Origin: Levilactobacillus andaensis
GTDB taxonomy: Bacteria; Bacillota; Bacilli; Lactobacillales; Lactobacillaceae
DNA length: 64,000 bases
Assembly: GCF_016861695.1 (NCBI RefSeq)
Contig: NZ_BOLP01000005.1
Span: 186,001 to 250,000 of the forward strand
Direction: 5' to 3'
Below the pieces are notes generated by a model. It had not been told where the DNA came from and made no database searches. It saw nothing but the letters and a program-made list of their open reading frames with translations. Shown here piece by piece: positions 50,454 through 59,647 of the stretch. Within the stretch, counting starts at the first letter, position 1. Each line of letters opens with the position of its first letter. A program made the position numbers and the translations under genes.

Positions 50454-51149
50454 TTACTCTTCTTTCAGATTCTCCAGCGCATGCCGCGCCGCGTTTTGTT
50501 CCGCGTGCTTCTTGGAATGGCCGTTGCCTTCCCCCAGTAGCTTGTCGTTCACGTAAACGGCGACCTTGAAGGCCCGGTCGTTATCTGGTCCTTCTTCATC
50601 CAATAGGCGGTAGTCGATGGTGACCGACCCGTTCTTTTGGACCAATTCTTGCAACTCGGTCTTGTGGTCAAAGAACTCATCGAAGCGGCCCTCGTCAAGC
50701 TTAGGAAAGACGACGGTCGTCACAAATGGCACCACTTTGTCCAGGCCCTGATCCATGTACAACGCCCCAATAAAGGATTCGAAGATATCACATAACAGGG
50801 AGTCACGTTGCCGCGCCTGGGCTTTTTCTTCACCCCGACCTAACCGAATGTACTGGTCGAAATGGCATTCGCGCGCAAAGCTCGCAAAACTCTGTTCGTT
50901 GACCATGGCTGCCCGGAGCCGCGTTAAGCGTCCCTGCGGCATCTTGGGGTAGCGCCGGAAGATATAGTTGGAAACGACCAACTGCATCACGGCATCCCCT
51001 AAGAATTCGATTCGTTCGTAAAACTTCAGCCCCTGATTCGGGTGTTCGTTGACGTACGAGGCTTGCGTAAACGCTTCGTCGAGTAACGACTGGTCTTTAA
51101 AGTGAATATCAAAATTTTCTGCTAACTCTTCATTTAATCCAGCAATCAC
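50454..51149 (-). CDS. rnc: Ribonuclease III
   Basis: Double-strand RNase for rRNA and mRNA processing. It has 231 residues: catalytic domain with ERIEFLGDAVMQLVVSNYIF (acidic ligands Glu, Asp) and DIFESFIGALYMDQG, then a dsRBD (DYRLLDEEG...GHSKKHAEQNAARHALENL). It lies 12 bp before smc and 79 bp after acpP, with a terminator between acpP and rnc. Confidence 0.98.
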   Translation of the reverse strand: MIAGLNEELAENFDIHFKDQSLLDEAFTQASYVNEHPNQGLKFYERIEFLGDAVMQLVVSNYIFRRYPKMPQGRLTRLRAAMVNEQSFASFARECHFDQYIRLGRGEEKAQARQRDSLLCDIFESFIGALYMDQGLDKVVPFVTTVVFPKLDEGRFDEFFDHKTELQELVQKNGSVTIDYRLLDEEGPDNDRAFKVAVYVNDKLLGEGNGHSKKHAEQNAARHALENLKEE

Positions 51150-51183
51150 GCGTAAATTCCCTCATTTCTTCATAGTCAGATTG

Positions 51184-51217
51184 AAAAAGCCCGGGACGAA
51201 AAGTTGCGGCCCGGACT
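51184..51217 (-). terminator. Terminator after acpP
   Basis: A 7-bp GC stem (51189-51195 with 51210-51216, one G-T) is followed on the minus strand by TTTTTC. It partly separates acpP from rnc. Confidence 0.7.
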
Positions 51218-51228
51218 CGCTTGGTACT

Positions 51229-51480
51229 TTATTTTGCTTGATTTTGGTGGGCGTCAATGTAGTCCACAACTTCACCAATGGTATTCAAATTTTCGGCATC
51301 TTCATCCGAAATTTCTGCGCCAAAGGTATCTTCCAGTTCCAAGACGAATTCCACAAAATCAATGGAATCCGCGTCCAAGTCCTGTTTAAAATTCAATTGT
51401 TCGTTGATCGCGTCTCGATCCGTTTCAAACCGGTCGGCGATAATATCGGCAATCTTGTCGAAAATTTCTGCTTTTGTCAT
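51229..51480 (-). CDS. acpP: Acyl carrier protein
   Basis: An 83-residue carrier for fatty acyl chains. The phosphopantetheine site is DLDADSIDFVEFVLELED (Ser of ADSID), a slight variant of the usual DSLD. Acidic, helical, usual length. It sits between plsX and rnc, as in other Firmicutes, although here 830 bp of repeats separate it from plsX. Confidence 0.97.
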   Translation of the reverse strand: MTKAEIFDKIADIIADRFETDRDAINEQLNFKQDLDADSIDFVEFVLELEDTFGAEISDEDAENLNTIGEVVDYIDAHQNQAK

Positions 51481-51576
51481 TTATAATCCCTCGCTCACAG
51501 TATTCAATAAGTAGTCTAACCGTTTTCCGCGGCCTTGTCTAGCCAATTTATCGGTCCACGCGGTGTTACGCAAGTT

Positions 51577-51767
51577 GTCCGCCTGCGGCTGCCAGGGATT
51601 CCGCCTGCCATGGGGAACGCCTCCAGCCTAGGTGCGGGCTTCCGGCTCGCCTCAAAGCCACGAAGAACACGTGTCTATGAGGTCGTCCCACGATATAACC
51701 CGGGAAAGAACCCCGGCTAACATCGTCGACACGGCTGGCTCCACCCCTGGCCTCCTCCGGCTATTGA
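51577..51767 (-). repeat. Intergenic structured repeat family A, copy 4
   Basis: About 190 bp, inverse orientation, full length. Its inner part is closest to the copy at 34046-34235, including the pair CCTCATAG/CTTTGAGG in hairpin 2. It lies between acpP and plsX together with a copy in opposite orientation. Confidence 0.8.
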
Positions 51768-52087
51768 CTGATGTTGACCAGGATAATTTGCTAAAACGTG
51801 AAGTTAGTTTGTCTGCTAGTCGCTATCAAGCTGGATAAATTTATTCGTATGGCTTGACGCTGACTGAGCCAAGCGCACTGAAGTTAACGTACTATTTAGG
51901 CTAAATCCCCACCATAACCCGTCAGGCAACCCTACCCAGATAACTAACAAACACATTCAATATCGAAGAAACCTGACCACAATCCATTAACCACTCGCTA
52001 CAGGTAACAATCCTACGAAACTTCATCCAAGGAATGGTCACGAAAGCAGCCGGTTCTACGATTTAAACGACCATGATGGCAAAAAAC

Positions 52088-52287
52088 AATCAGAGCCGGA
52101 GGCGGCCAGAGATGTAGCCGGCCGTGCAAATGGTGTTAACTGGCGGTTCATCAGCCAGTTTACAGCATGGGCGACTTTGAAGACACACGGTCTTAGTGTG
52201 GCTTCAAATCGAGCGAGAAGACTGGTGTTCTTCCAGTCTGAAGTGTCCCCACAGCAGGCGGAATCTCTGGCAGCCGCAGTGCGGCCA
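52088..52287 (+). repeat. Intergenic structured repeat family A, copy 5
   Basis: About 200 bp, direct orientation, full length with all three hairpins (AACTGGC/GCCAGTT; TTTGAAG/CTTCAAA; GACTGG/CCAGTC). It is nearly identical to the copies at 55746 and 59244. The 320 bp between it and copy 4 hold no gene that I can see. Confidence 0.85.
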
Positions 52288-52312
52288 TTTCAACACTATC
52301 TATCGCTTGACC

Positions 52313-53347
52313 CTACTTCAAAGACTCCTTCAAAGCAGCCATTTCGTCGGTGTGTTGGTCGAAGTAGCTGATCAGTTGTTCGGCACTGTGCGTTTCCAGG
52401 AGCTCGTGGATCTGAGCAATCGTGTTTTTAATGGTGCCAGCCTTAGAGGAACCGTGCGTCTTAACGACTGGAGCCTTCAAACCGAGCAAGACCGCCCCAC
52501 CATACTGGGAGTAATCCATGGCACTTTGAACGTTCTTGAAGACGGGCTTTAACATGGCCGCCCCCAGCTTACCGCCGAGGCCACCGCTCATGATTTCACC
52601 CTTGATCAATTTAAGCATGGACAAGGCCGTACCTTCAATCGCCTTGAGCGTGGCGTTCCCGGTAAAGCCATCGGTCACAACGACATCAGCAACTCCACTT
52701 AACAGGTCCCGTGATTCCACGTTGCCGACGAAGTTAATGCTGTCCATTCCGGCTAGGGCATCGTGAATCGCCCGGTGATTTTGATCACCCTTATCGGCTT
52801 CGGTCCCGTTGTTAAGCAGACCCACCCGCGGATTCTTCACGTTCATGATGGATTGAGCGTAATACTGGCCCATGATGGCATACTGCACCACGTTAAATGG
52901 CTTGGTGTCGGCGTTAGCGCCCACATCCAGCATCACAAAGCTCGATTGGTCTGGCTTTTGTAATACGGGGAGCGTCGTCGTCAATCCTGGGCGGTCAATA
53001 CCCTTGATGCGGCCAACAATCAATAGGCCGGCTGCCAAAACAGCCCCGGAGTTACCGGCCGACAGAAAGGCGTCTGCCTCGCCTTCGCGCACCGCCGTGG
53101 CGGCCAGCACAATGCTGGACTCCTTCTTACGGCGAATGGCGCGAACGGGTTCGTCCTCCATCGTGATGACCTCTGGTGCGGGCATCACCGTGATTCGGGT
53201 GGTGTCAGCGAGTAATGGTGTCACCTTTTCTTCTTGTCCGTACAGTAAAAATTCTAAGTCGGGGTAGGCATCCCGTGCTAATTCGACACCTTTTACGACT
53301 TCGGTGGGGGCGTAATCGCCACCCATTGCGTCAACGGCAATTTTCAT
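52313..53347 (-). CDS. plsX: Phosphate acyltransferase PlsX
   Basis: Makes acyl-phosphate from acyl-ACP for phospholipid synthesis. It has 344 residues starting MKIAVDAMGGDYAPTEVVKGVELA, with SAGNSGAVLAAGLLIVGRI, LLNNGTEADKGDQ and DGFTGNATLKAIEG, all family-typical. Follows recG by 16 bp, so the two are co-transcribed. Confidence 0.98.
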   Translation of the reverse strand: MKIAVDAMGGDYAPTEVVKGVELARDAYPDLEFLLYGQEEKVTPLLADTTRITVMPAPEVITMEDEPVRAIRRKKESSIVLAATAVREGEADAFLSAGNSGAVLAAGLLIVGRIKGIDRPGLTTTLPVLQKPDQSSFVMLDVGANADTKPFNVVQYAIMGQYYAQSIMNVKNPRVGLLNNGTEADKGDQNHRAIHDALAGMDSINFVGNVESRDLLSGVADVVVTDGFTGNATLKAIEGTALSMLKLIKGEIMSGGLGGKLGAAMLKPVFKNVQSAMDYSQYGGAVLLGLKAPVVKTHGSSKAGTIKNTIAQIHELLETHSAEQLISYFDQHTDEMAALKESLK

Positions 53348-53363
53348 CAGTCTATCTCCTCAC

Positions 53364-55397
53364 TTAATCCATCGTAGTTGTTTGATGGGCGGTCGTCGTC
53401 AAGAAGGCGGCCAGCGCCAAGTTATCATCTTTATCTGCCCAGTTCGGTGCGGCAACCGTCTCCTTGGCCGCTTGTTGAGCGGCACTCAGGACGTTTAGGT
53501 CGGCCACCGGATCGCCGACTTTGAAATCGGGCACACCGGACTGCTTTCTTCCCAGAATATCACCTGGGCCCCGTAATTCCAAATCCTTTTGGGATAAAAC
53601 GAAACCATCATTGGTACTGGTCATCGTCGTCATCCGTTCAACCGCCAGCTGGTTCTTCGGGTCTGCCACTAAAATACAAGCGGAGGCCTTCTTCCCCCGA
53701 CCGACTCGACCCCGCAATTGGTGAAGCTGAGCCAGCCCAAAGTGGTCGGCGTCATAGATCATCATCAGTGTTGCATTGGGTACATCGACCCCAACTTCGA
53801 TCACCGTTGTGGCCACCAGAACTTGAAATTCGTTGGCCTTAAAGGCGGCCATGATGGCGTTTTTTTCGTCATTTTTCATTCGTCCATGCAACAAACCAAC
53901 CTTATACGTGGGTTCAAATTCTTCCTTGAACCGCGCATAAATGGCCTCGGCGTTCTTCATGTCGACGGCTTCGGACTCTTCGATCAGCGGGGTGACCACG
54001 TAGGCCTGCGACCCGCTGCTGAGCTCGGCCTTGACCTGCCGCAGCGTGGCGTCGACTTGGTTGCTACGAATCCAGGTTGTCCGAATCGGTTGCCGACCAG
54101 CCGGTAGTTCGTTGATGACCGACACATCCATTTCACCGTACGCGGTAATCGCTAGCGTCCGAGGAATCGGGGTCGCCGTCATCGCTAAGACATCGGGCTG
54201 CTGCCCCTTTTCACGCAGGGCTTGACGCTGGTTGACCCCGAAGCGGTGTTGTTCATCGATCACGGCAAGGCCGAGATGGTGATAGGCCACTTCCGGTTGG
54301 ATCAGCGCGTGCGTTCCAATCAACAGGTTTACTTCACCGTTGGCAATCTGCGGTAAGAGTGTCTTTCGTGCCGCCGGTTTGGTCGCTCCCGTCAGTAACG
54401 CCACGTTGACCGGAAACCCATCGAACAGTTTCGCTAAATTATTGGCGTGCTGCTCGGCCAAAATTTCCGTGGGCGCCATCAATGCGGCCTGAGCCCCCGC
54501 CGTAATGGCCGCGTACATCGCGATGGCCGCGACTACCGTCTTCCCACTCCCCACATCCCCTTGCAGGAGGCGGTTCATGTGAATCGGCCGTTTCAAATCA
54601 TAACAAATCTCATTGACCACCCGTTTCTGGGCAGCCGTCAACTCGTATGGTAGGGAGTCGATAAAGGCCTTCAGCTGAGGCAAATCATAGGCAAACGCCT
54701 GACCGTGTAGCGTGTGGTCCTGTTGCTTCACAATTTGTAGGCGCAGTTCAAAGACGTAAAATTCCTCAAATTTAGCCGTTCGGCGCGCTGCTTGGGCCGC
54801 CGCATCGTTAGCTGGAAAATGCATATCGTGGATCATCTGGTGGCGGTGCAATAACCGATACTGCTCACGCAAGGGTTCCGGAATCAGGTCCACAATGACC
54901 GGTGCGTAGAGGTCATAGGCCGCCTGCACCAGCTTTTTAATGGTTGCTTGCCGAATTTCCTTATTGGCTGGATAGATCGATCCCATCGCATTATCCGCGC
55001 TCGCCAGAATCTTCATCCCCGCTAAACTTTGGCGTTTGGCGTCGTAACGCCCATAAACGACGATCTCGGCACCCACCTCCAGTTGATCGCGCAACCAGGG
55101 TTGGTTAAAGAAGGTCACCGGGATAATAGTATGTTCATCGAGTAACAGCCGAAAGTTCAGCCGGTTCTTCTTGCGCCCAAAACGCGTCAAAACGGGAGCC
55201 GCCGCGACGGTCCCCTTCAGTGTGACCTTCGCCTGGTCCGTGAGCTCTTCCGGGTCCTTGGCCTGCAAGTCCTCATAGCGGAAGGGAAAGTATGTCAACA
55301 GGTCATTTACGTTGTGAATATCCAACTCACTTAAGGCCTGCACCCGCTTGGGACCGACCCCGGCCAGCATCCCCACCGAATCACTCAAACTAGCCAT
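53364..55397 (-). CDS. recG: ATP-dependent DNA helicase RecG
   Basis: Remodels stalled replication forks and Holliday junctions. It has 677 residues: wedge/OB domain in the first ~150, then the helicase with GDVGSGKTVVAAIA (Walker A), DEQHRFGV (DExH), TATPIPRTLA, and QLRGRVGRGKKAS; C-terminal FVLSQKDLELRGPGDILG. I chose ATG 55397, with AGGAGG 9 nt upstream, over the GTG at 55406. Confidence 0.98.
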   Translation of the reverse strand: MASLSDSVGMLAGVGPKRVQALSELDIHNVNDLLTYFPFRYEDLQAKDPEELTDQAKVTLKGTVAAAPVLTRFGRKKNRLNFRLLLDEHTIIPVTFFNQPWLRDQLEVGAEIVVYGRYDAKRQSLAGMKILASADNAMGSIYPANKEIRQATIKKLVQAAYDLYAPVIVDLIPEPLREQYRLLHRHQMIHDMHFPANDAAAQAARRTAKFEEFYVFELRLQIVKQQDHTLHGQAFAYDLPQLKAFIDSLPYELTAAQKRVVNEICYDLKRPIHMNRLLQGDVGSGKTVVAAIAMYAAITAGAQAALMAPTEILAEQHANNLAKLFDGFPVNVALLTGATKPAARKTLLPQIANGEVNLLIGTHALIQPEVAYHHLGLAVIDEQHRFGVNQRQALREKGQQPDVLAMTATPIPRTLAITAYGEMDVSVINELPAGRQPIRTTWIRSNQVDATLRQVKAELSSGSQAYVVTPLIEESEAVDMKNAEAIYARFKEEFEPTYKVGLLHGRMKNDEKNAIMAAFKANEFQVLVATTVIEVGVDVPNATLMMIYDADHFGLAQLHQLRGRVGRGKKASACILVADPKNQLAVERMTTMTSTNDGFVLSQKDLELRGPGDILGRKQSGVPDFKVGDPVADLNVLSAAQQAAKETVAAPNWADKDDNLALAAFLTTTAHQTTTMD

Positions 55398-55463
55398 CAC
55401 GATCACCTCCTTCTCAAAAATTTTTTAAATTAGTTTAGTTCTAAACCTGCACTGTGGATTCAT

Positions 55464-55629
55464 CGCCTTACCGGCCGCCAGATATGGGCTGGAACGGTGC
55501 GGACACAACTTGAAGCCTCGAAAATGCCGAGTCTACAAGGTTGGTCTTCTGCTAAGCCGACGGAAAAACACCGTCACCTAAGCAGAACGACGCGCCTGAG
55601 CCCATATCTGGCGACCTCTCGGCTTACGT
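55464..55629 (+). repeat. Intergenic repeat family B, long copy
   Basis: Copy B2. It begins CGCCTTACCGGCCGCCAGAT, like the copy at 33870, and ends CGACCTCTCGGCTTACG. GCCAGATATGGGCT near the start is inverted to AGCCCATATCTGGC near the end. Inside is a hairpin TTCTGCT..GACGG/CCGTC..AGCAGAA. A family A copy follows 116 bp downstream in the same orientation. Confidence 0.75.
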
Positions 55630-55745
55630 TAGCGTTCTGCAGCAACGTGAGTCCAATGCTTGTAGGACCAGTATGATCCTAGTTCAAGGTACACAACAAC
55701 TTTATGACCACAGCCTTATATCATGGGGTAGTATGGTAGTCATAC

Positions 55746-55944
55746 AATCTGAGCCGGAGGCAGCTAGGGATGTAGCCAGCCGTGATAATGGTGTAAACTG
55801 GCGGTTCATCAGCCAGTTTACACCATGGGCGACTTTGAAGACACACGGTCTTAGTGTGGCTTCAAAGCGAGCGAGAAGACTGGCGACTTTCCAGACTGAA
55901 GCGTCCCCACAGCAGGCGGAATCCCTAGCTGCCGCAGTGCAGGC
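55746..55944 (+). repeat. Intergenic structured repeat family A, copy 6
   Basis: About 199 bp, direct orientation, full length. It differs from copy 5 by scattered substitutions, several of them paired in stems. Confidence 0.85.
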
Positions 55945-56053
55945 CAGCTCACCACCAATTTACACGGATTTAACAAGTGAAGGGGCATGAGACAAAATGT
56001 CCCACACCCCTCCATGTTGTCGTTACCATTAGCTTACGCTTTAGGCAGATCGA

Positions 56054-57745
56054 CTATTCAACCGAAATCAGGAATGGGTAAACCGGTTGGTCCCCTTCGT
56101 GAACTTCCGTTTCTAATTCATCATCTAGTGCTAAGATGGCTTGTTGCAATTGATCAGCAACTTCAGCCGTCGTGTCGGCACCATAAATAATCGTGACAAT
56201 TTCACTTTCATCGTCGAGCATGGTCTTCACCATGTCAACGGCCGTCTTCAACAGGTCGGCATCGGTCACTTTGATCGTCCCATCGACGATTCCCATGAAG
56301 TTGCCTTCCTTAATGTCAAAGCCGTCTAGTTGCGTATCACGAATGGCATGCGTGACCTGACCACTCTTAACAGCAGCCAAGTTGTCTTCCATGGCAGCTT
56401 GATTGTCAGCGAGTTCGGCATCTGGGTTATACCCCAGCATGGCCGTCATCCCTTGGGAAACCGTCGTGGAATGCACGATCACAGCTGGCACGTCAGCAAC
56501 CTTAGCGGCTTGTTCAGCGGCTAAGAAGATATTCTTGTTGTTTGGCAAGACGATAGCGCGCTTGGCTTGGCTCTGGTTGATAGCATCCACGATGTCTTGC
56601 GTACTTGGGTTCATGGTTTGACCACCATTGACCACGTGCGTCACACCGAGGCTCTTAAAGAGCGTAGCTAATCCATCACCAGCAGCAATCGCAATGATCG
56701 CCGTATCGGCTGGTTCTTCAGCGGTCGCAACGGCACTCGCATCTGCAACAGCCTCTTCATCATGTTCCATGATGGTTTCTTGTTGCATCCGCATGTTGTC
56801 GACCTTAACCTTCGCTAGGTCACCAAATTCTTGACCCCAGGCAATCACTTTCCCAGGATGTTCCGTGTGGACGTGGACCTTGACGATTTCTTCATCATTG
56901 ACCACGAGCAAAGAATCTCCGAGGCCGGCTAAGTACTTATAGAAAGTATCGTAGTCAAAATCATGTTGAATCTGCTTCCCACGGCCAATACGGACCATGA
57001 TTTCAGTACAGTAACCATACTTGATACTGTCTGGATCAAGCTTCCCTTGCACACTTTGGTGGTGGGCAGCATCGATCATTTCGTCCATTTCAGCATCGTC
57101 TGGCTTGTAGTCGCCTTCTTCGGCAACGCGGCCGTTCAGGGAGTCGTTGAAGGATTCCAGCACAAAGGTCAACCCTTGACCACCGGAGTCAACAACGCCG
57201 ACCTGCTTCAAGACGGGTAAGAGATCCGGCGTCGTTGCCAAAGCGGCCTTGGCTGCTTCGTAAACGGCATCCATGACGACTAAAACATCATCGGACTTCT
57301 TAGCCGCATTTAAGCCGGCCTGAGCACCCTCGCGAACAACGGTGAGGATAGTTCCTTCAGTGGGTTTCATAACGGCCTTGTAGGCGGTCTCAGCACCAGC
57401 AGCGAAGCCATCGGCCAAATCTTGGGCAGTTAACGTGTCTTTATCCGCTAACTTTTTGGAGAAGCCCCGGAAAATTTGAGATAAAATAACTCCGGAATTT
57501 CCCCGAGCACCCATCAATAAGCCCTTAGCCAAAGCGGTTGCCAAAGTCCCAACAGCGGTACTATCGGCATCTCGTTCGTACTTGGCCCCACTTTGGAGTG
57601 ACAGGCTCATGTTGGTCCCGGTATCCCCGTCTGGAACTGGGAACACGTTCAGTGAGTTAATAAAATCAGCATTTTGGTTTAGCTTTTGCGAGGCGGCTTG
57701 GACCATCTTACCAAACTCAAGATTAGTAATTTCTGTTACTTTCAA
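56054..57745 (-). CDS. fakA: Fatty acid kinase FakA (DAK/DegV-linked family, YloV)
   Basis: Phosphorylates FakB-bound fatty acids for phospholipid synthesis. It has 563 residues: N-terminal DhaL-type kinase domain with NVFPVPDGDTGTNM (Asp39 and Asp41 for Mg-ATP), a middle domain, and the C-terminal fatty-acid-kinase domain. It starts with TTG 57745, preceded by AAGGAGG. It runs directly after asp23 (32-bp gap), the usual neighbour. Confidence 0.95.
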   Translation of the reverse strand: MKVTEITNLEFGKMVQAASQKLNQNADFINSLNVFPVPDGDTGTNMSLSLQSGAKYERDADSTAVGTLATALAKGLLMGARGNSGVILSQIFRGFSKKLADKDTLTAQDLADGFAAGAETAYKAVMKPTEGTILTVVREGAQAGLNAAKKSDDVLVVMDAVYEAAKAALATTPDLLPVLKQVGVVDSGGQGLTFVLESFNDSLNGRVAEEGDYKPDDAEMDEMIDAAHHQSVQGKLDPDSIKYGYCTEIMVRIGRGKQIQHDFDYDTFYKYLAGLGDSLLVVNDEEIVKVHVHTEHPGKVIAWGQEFGDLAKVKVDNMRMQQETIMEHDEEAVADASAVATAEEPADTAIIAIAAGDGLATLFKSLGVTHVVNGGQTMNPSTQDIVDAINQSQAKRAIVLPNNKNIFLAAEQAAKVADVPAVIVHSTTVSQGMTAMLGYNPDAELADNQAAMEDNLAAVKSGQVTHAIRDTQLDGFDIKEGNFMGIVDGTIKVTDADLLKTAVDMVKTMLDDESEIVTIIYGADTTAEVADQLQQAILALDDELETEVHEGDQPVYPFLISVE

Positions 57746-57777
57746 CTAAGTATCCTCCTTGATTTCAGTACGTCTGG

Positions 57778-58140
57778 CTAATCAGCCAACACCCGCACCC
57801 CTTGAACAATGACGTTAACAGAGTTAGCAGTAACTCCCAACATTGTTTCTAGGTTATATTTGACTTTAGATTGAACGTTACGTGAAACTTCGGAAATTTT
57901 GGTTCCGTAACTAACGATCACGTAGACGTCGATAGCAACCCCATTTTCCTCTTGGCGGACAACCACGCCGCGCGCATAGTTCTCGCGACGCAAAATATCA
58001 TTAACGTTGTCCCGAATCTGATTCTTGCTTGCCATGCCCACGACACCATAATTATCAGTCGCGGCGCCCCCAACAACGGTCGCAATCACTTCATTGGTAA
58101 TATCAATTGTTCCGTACTGAGTCTTAATCTTTACGGCCAT
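57778..58140 (-). CDS. Asp23/Gls24 family envelope stress protein (YloU)
   Basis: A 120-residue protein of the alkaline-shock/Gls24 family (MAVKIKTQYGTIDITNEVIATVVGG; GVAIDVYVIVSYGTKISEV). Often membrane-associated via partners. I chose ATG 58140, with AAGGAGG 8 nt upstream. Pairs with fakA and is divergent from rpmB. Confidence 0.95.
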   Translation of the reverse strand: MAVKIKTQYGTIDITNEVIATVVGGAATDNYGVVGMASKNQIRDNVNDILRRENYARGVVVRQEENGVAIDVYVIVSYGTKISEVSRNVQSKVKYNLETMLGVTANSVNVIVQGVRVLAD

Positions 58141-58280
58141 GGAAATAGCCTCCTTATCTGGAAATAGAATCTTAACAGAAATTAATCTTACCACAACCTA
58201 CGCCAAAATAGAAATAGGAACTCCCAAATGCACGTCATGACAGTAAATGACTGTCAAGTAAATTTCCTTGAAAGAAAACA

Positions 58281-58309
58281 TTGCGTTCCGCAAAAGAGTA
58301 TGGTAAATT
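58281..58309 (+). promoter_or_regulatory. Promoter of rpmB
   Basis: TTGCGT (58281-58286), 17-bp spacer, TAAATT (58304-58309) with a TGG extended -10. Confidence 0.6.
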
Positions 58310-58372
58310 AGTCAGGTGAGTAAAAAGCACTGCTTTTTAAAAGTAATGAATCCATAAAGGAGGGTTTACGCC

Positions 58373-58558
58373 ATGGCAAAGGATTTTCTCAACGGTAAGC
58401 GGACTCGCTTCGGTAACAAGCGTTCCCACGCCTTGAACTCAAGTCGTCGCGCTTGGAAGCCGAACTTACAAAAAGTTCGCATCTTGGTGGACGGTAAGCC
58501 GAAAAAAGTCTGGATTTCAGCTCGGACTTTGAAATCAGGTAAAGTAACCCGCGTCTAG
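58373..58558 (+). CDS. rpmB: Large ribosomal subunit protein bL28
   Basis: A 61-residue protein starting [37 protein letters not shown], clearly bL28. The zinc-binding cysteines found in some versions are absent, so it is the C-minus form. AAAGGAGGG precedes ATG. Divergent from asp23, monocistronic with terminator. Confidence 0.98.
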   Translation: MAKDFLNGKRTRFGNKRSHALNSSRRAWKPNLQKVRILVDGKPKKVWISARTLKSGKVTRV

Positions 58559-58579
58559 TTAACGACACGGTTATAAAAG

Positions 58580-58618
58580 GAAAGCACAGCCAGTTTATTG
58601 GTTTGTGCCTTTTTTTTT
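58580..58618 (+). terminator. Terminator of rpmB
   Basis: Stem GCACAGCC/GGTTTGTGC (one mismatch) followed by nine T residues. Confidence 0.85.
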
Positions 58619-58620
58619 AC

Positions 58621-59243
58621 CCTTTTTTCGTTAACTCATCAAAACTAAAAGCAAAGTTTGGTACCCTGCGGCTTTGACCGGTCCTTTCCCCGGACAGATA
58701 TCGACATCGTCTATTTTCTTATCAGATAAAAAGAGCGATTAAAAAGAGTTACAAAATTGCCCGTTTTTTTACTGCTTATTATTTTCAGAACGTACAATAG
58801 CTCTTACCCTACGTTATTTTTTACCAAAAAACTTAGCAATCCTGTTTTTTACATAGATCAACATTCAGTAGAAAAGTTTCTTCAAATTGACAATCTAATG
58901 TGAGCTTTAATACCACCAGCGGTCAGTAGCCATACAAAAACAATACAAATCAAGTCAAACCACATTGATTAGCTGACCAAAAATGACATCCAAAGTAGCC
59001 GCCAAAACTTAAGCAGCAACTGACTTTCATTCTAACGACCAAAAATTCAGTTCTAATACTATAATTTTTCTCATCTCGGAAAAACAAACGTATTAATTTT
59101 GAAAAACACAGCTGACCCTGCATAAATAGTAAGGTCAGTCATAAAAAATTTCGATTGCCTATGCTTACCTCTAAATGGAAATATAGCACTGACTAAAAAT
59201 CGAGACTACACTAAATCTCTAACTATTTACATAAACAAAGTGC
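58621..59243. other. Long intergenic stretch without a recognisable gene
   Basis: About 620 bp, AT-rich, with no open frame with a ribosome site on either strand. No tRNA or repeat copy is visible until the family A copy begins at 59244. It may hold decayed sequence. Confidence 0.4.
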
Positions 59244-59440
59244 AATCAGAGCCGGAGGCGGCCAGGGATGCAGCCGGCCGTGCAAATGGTGTTAACTGGC
59301 GGTCCATCAGCCAGTTTACAGCATGGGCGACTTTGGAGACATGTGGTCTTCATGGCTTCAAACCGAGCGAGAAGACTGGTGATCTTCCAGGCTGAAGCGT
59401 CCCCACAGCAGGCGGAATCCCTGGCAGCCGCAGTGCGGCC
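59244..59440 (+). repeat. Intergenic structured repeat family A, copy 7
   Basis: About 197 bp, direct orientation, full length. Near-identical to copy 5, but hairpin 2 is reduced and hairpin 3 is GACTGG/CCAGGC with a G-U. Confidence 0.85.
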
Positions 59441-59464
59441 ATCTTTTACCAATATAATTATATT

Positions 59465-59502
59465 AAAAAGGAACCGCGGCCAGTGCAGCCACAGTTCCTT
59501 TT
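59465..59502. terminator. Hairpin with T-run between repeat copy 7 and thiN
   Basis: AAGGAAC (59468-59474) pairs with GTTCCTT (59494-59500), plus GGC/GCC inside; A5 and TTTT flanks allow use in both directions. Confidence 0.6.
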
Positions 59503-59533
59503 ACATCTCTAAGCTTATATTGCCAAAACGTGC

Positions 59534-59636
59534 GACAAAAGGCAGTCAACTCCGCTTAATCCCGATAGACAAACAATCCAAAACCGGGATTAGTCGTCTA
59601 TCGACGTTAATGCTCATTGACTAACCGCCTTTTGTC
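59534..59636. ncRNA. Pseudoknot-like palindromic element
   Basis: Outer arms GACAAAAGGC (59534-59543) and GCCTTTTGTC (59627-59636) pair perfectly. Inside, TAATCCCG (59557-59564) pairs with CGGGATTA (59585-59592), and CGATAGAC (59563-59570) pairs with GTCTATCG (59596-59603). The order a-b-a'-b' makes these two stems either a pseudoknot or mutually exclusive. It lies 12 bp after thiN, in its 3' region. No known RNA class is recognised. Confidence 0.5.
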
Positions 59637-59647
59637 CCACTCTCACC

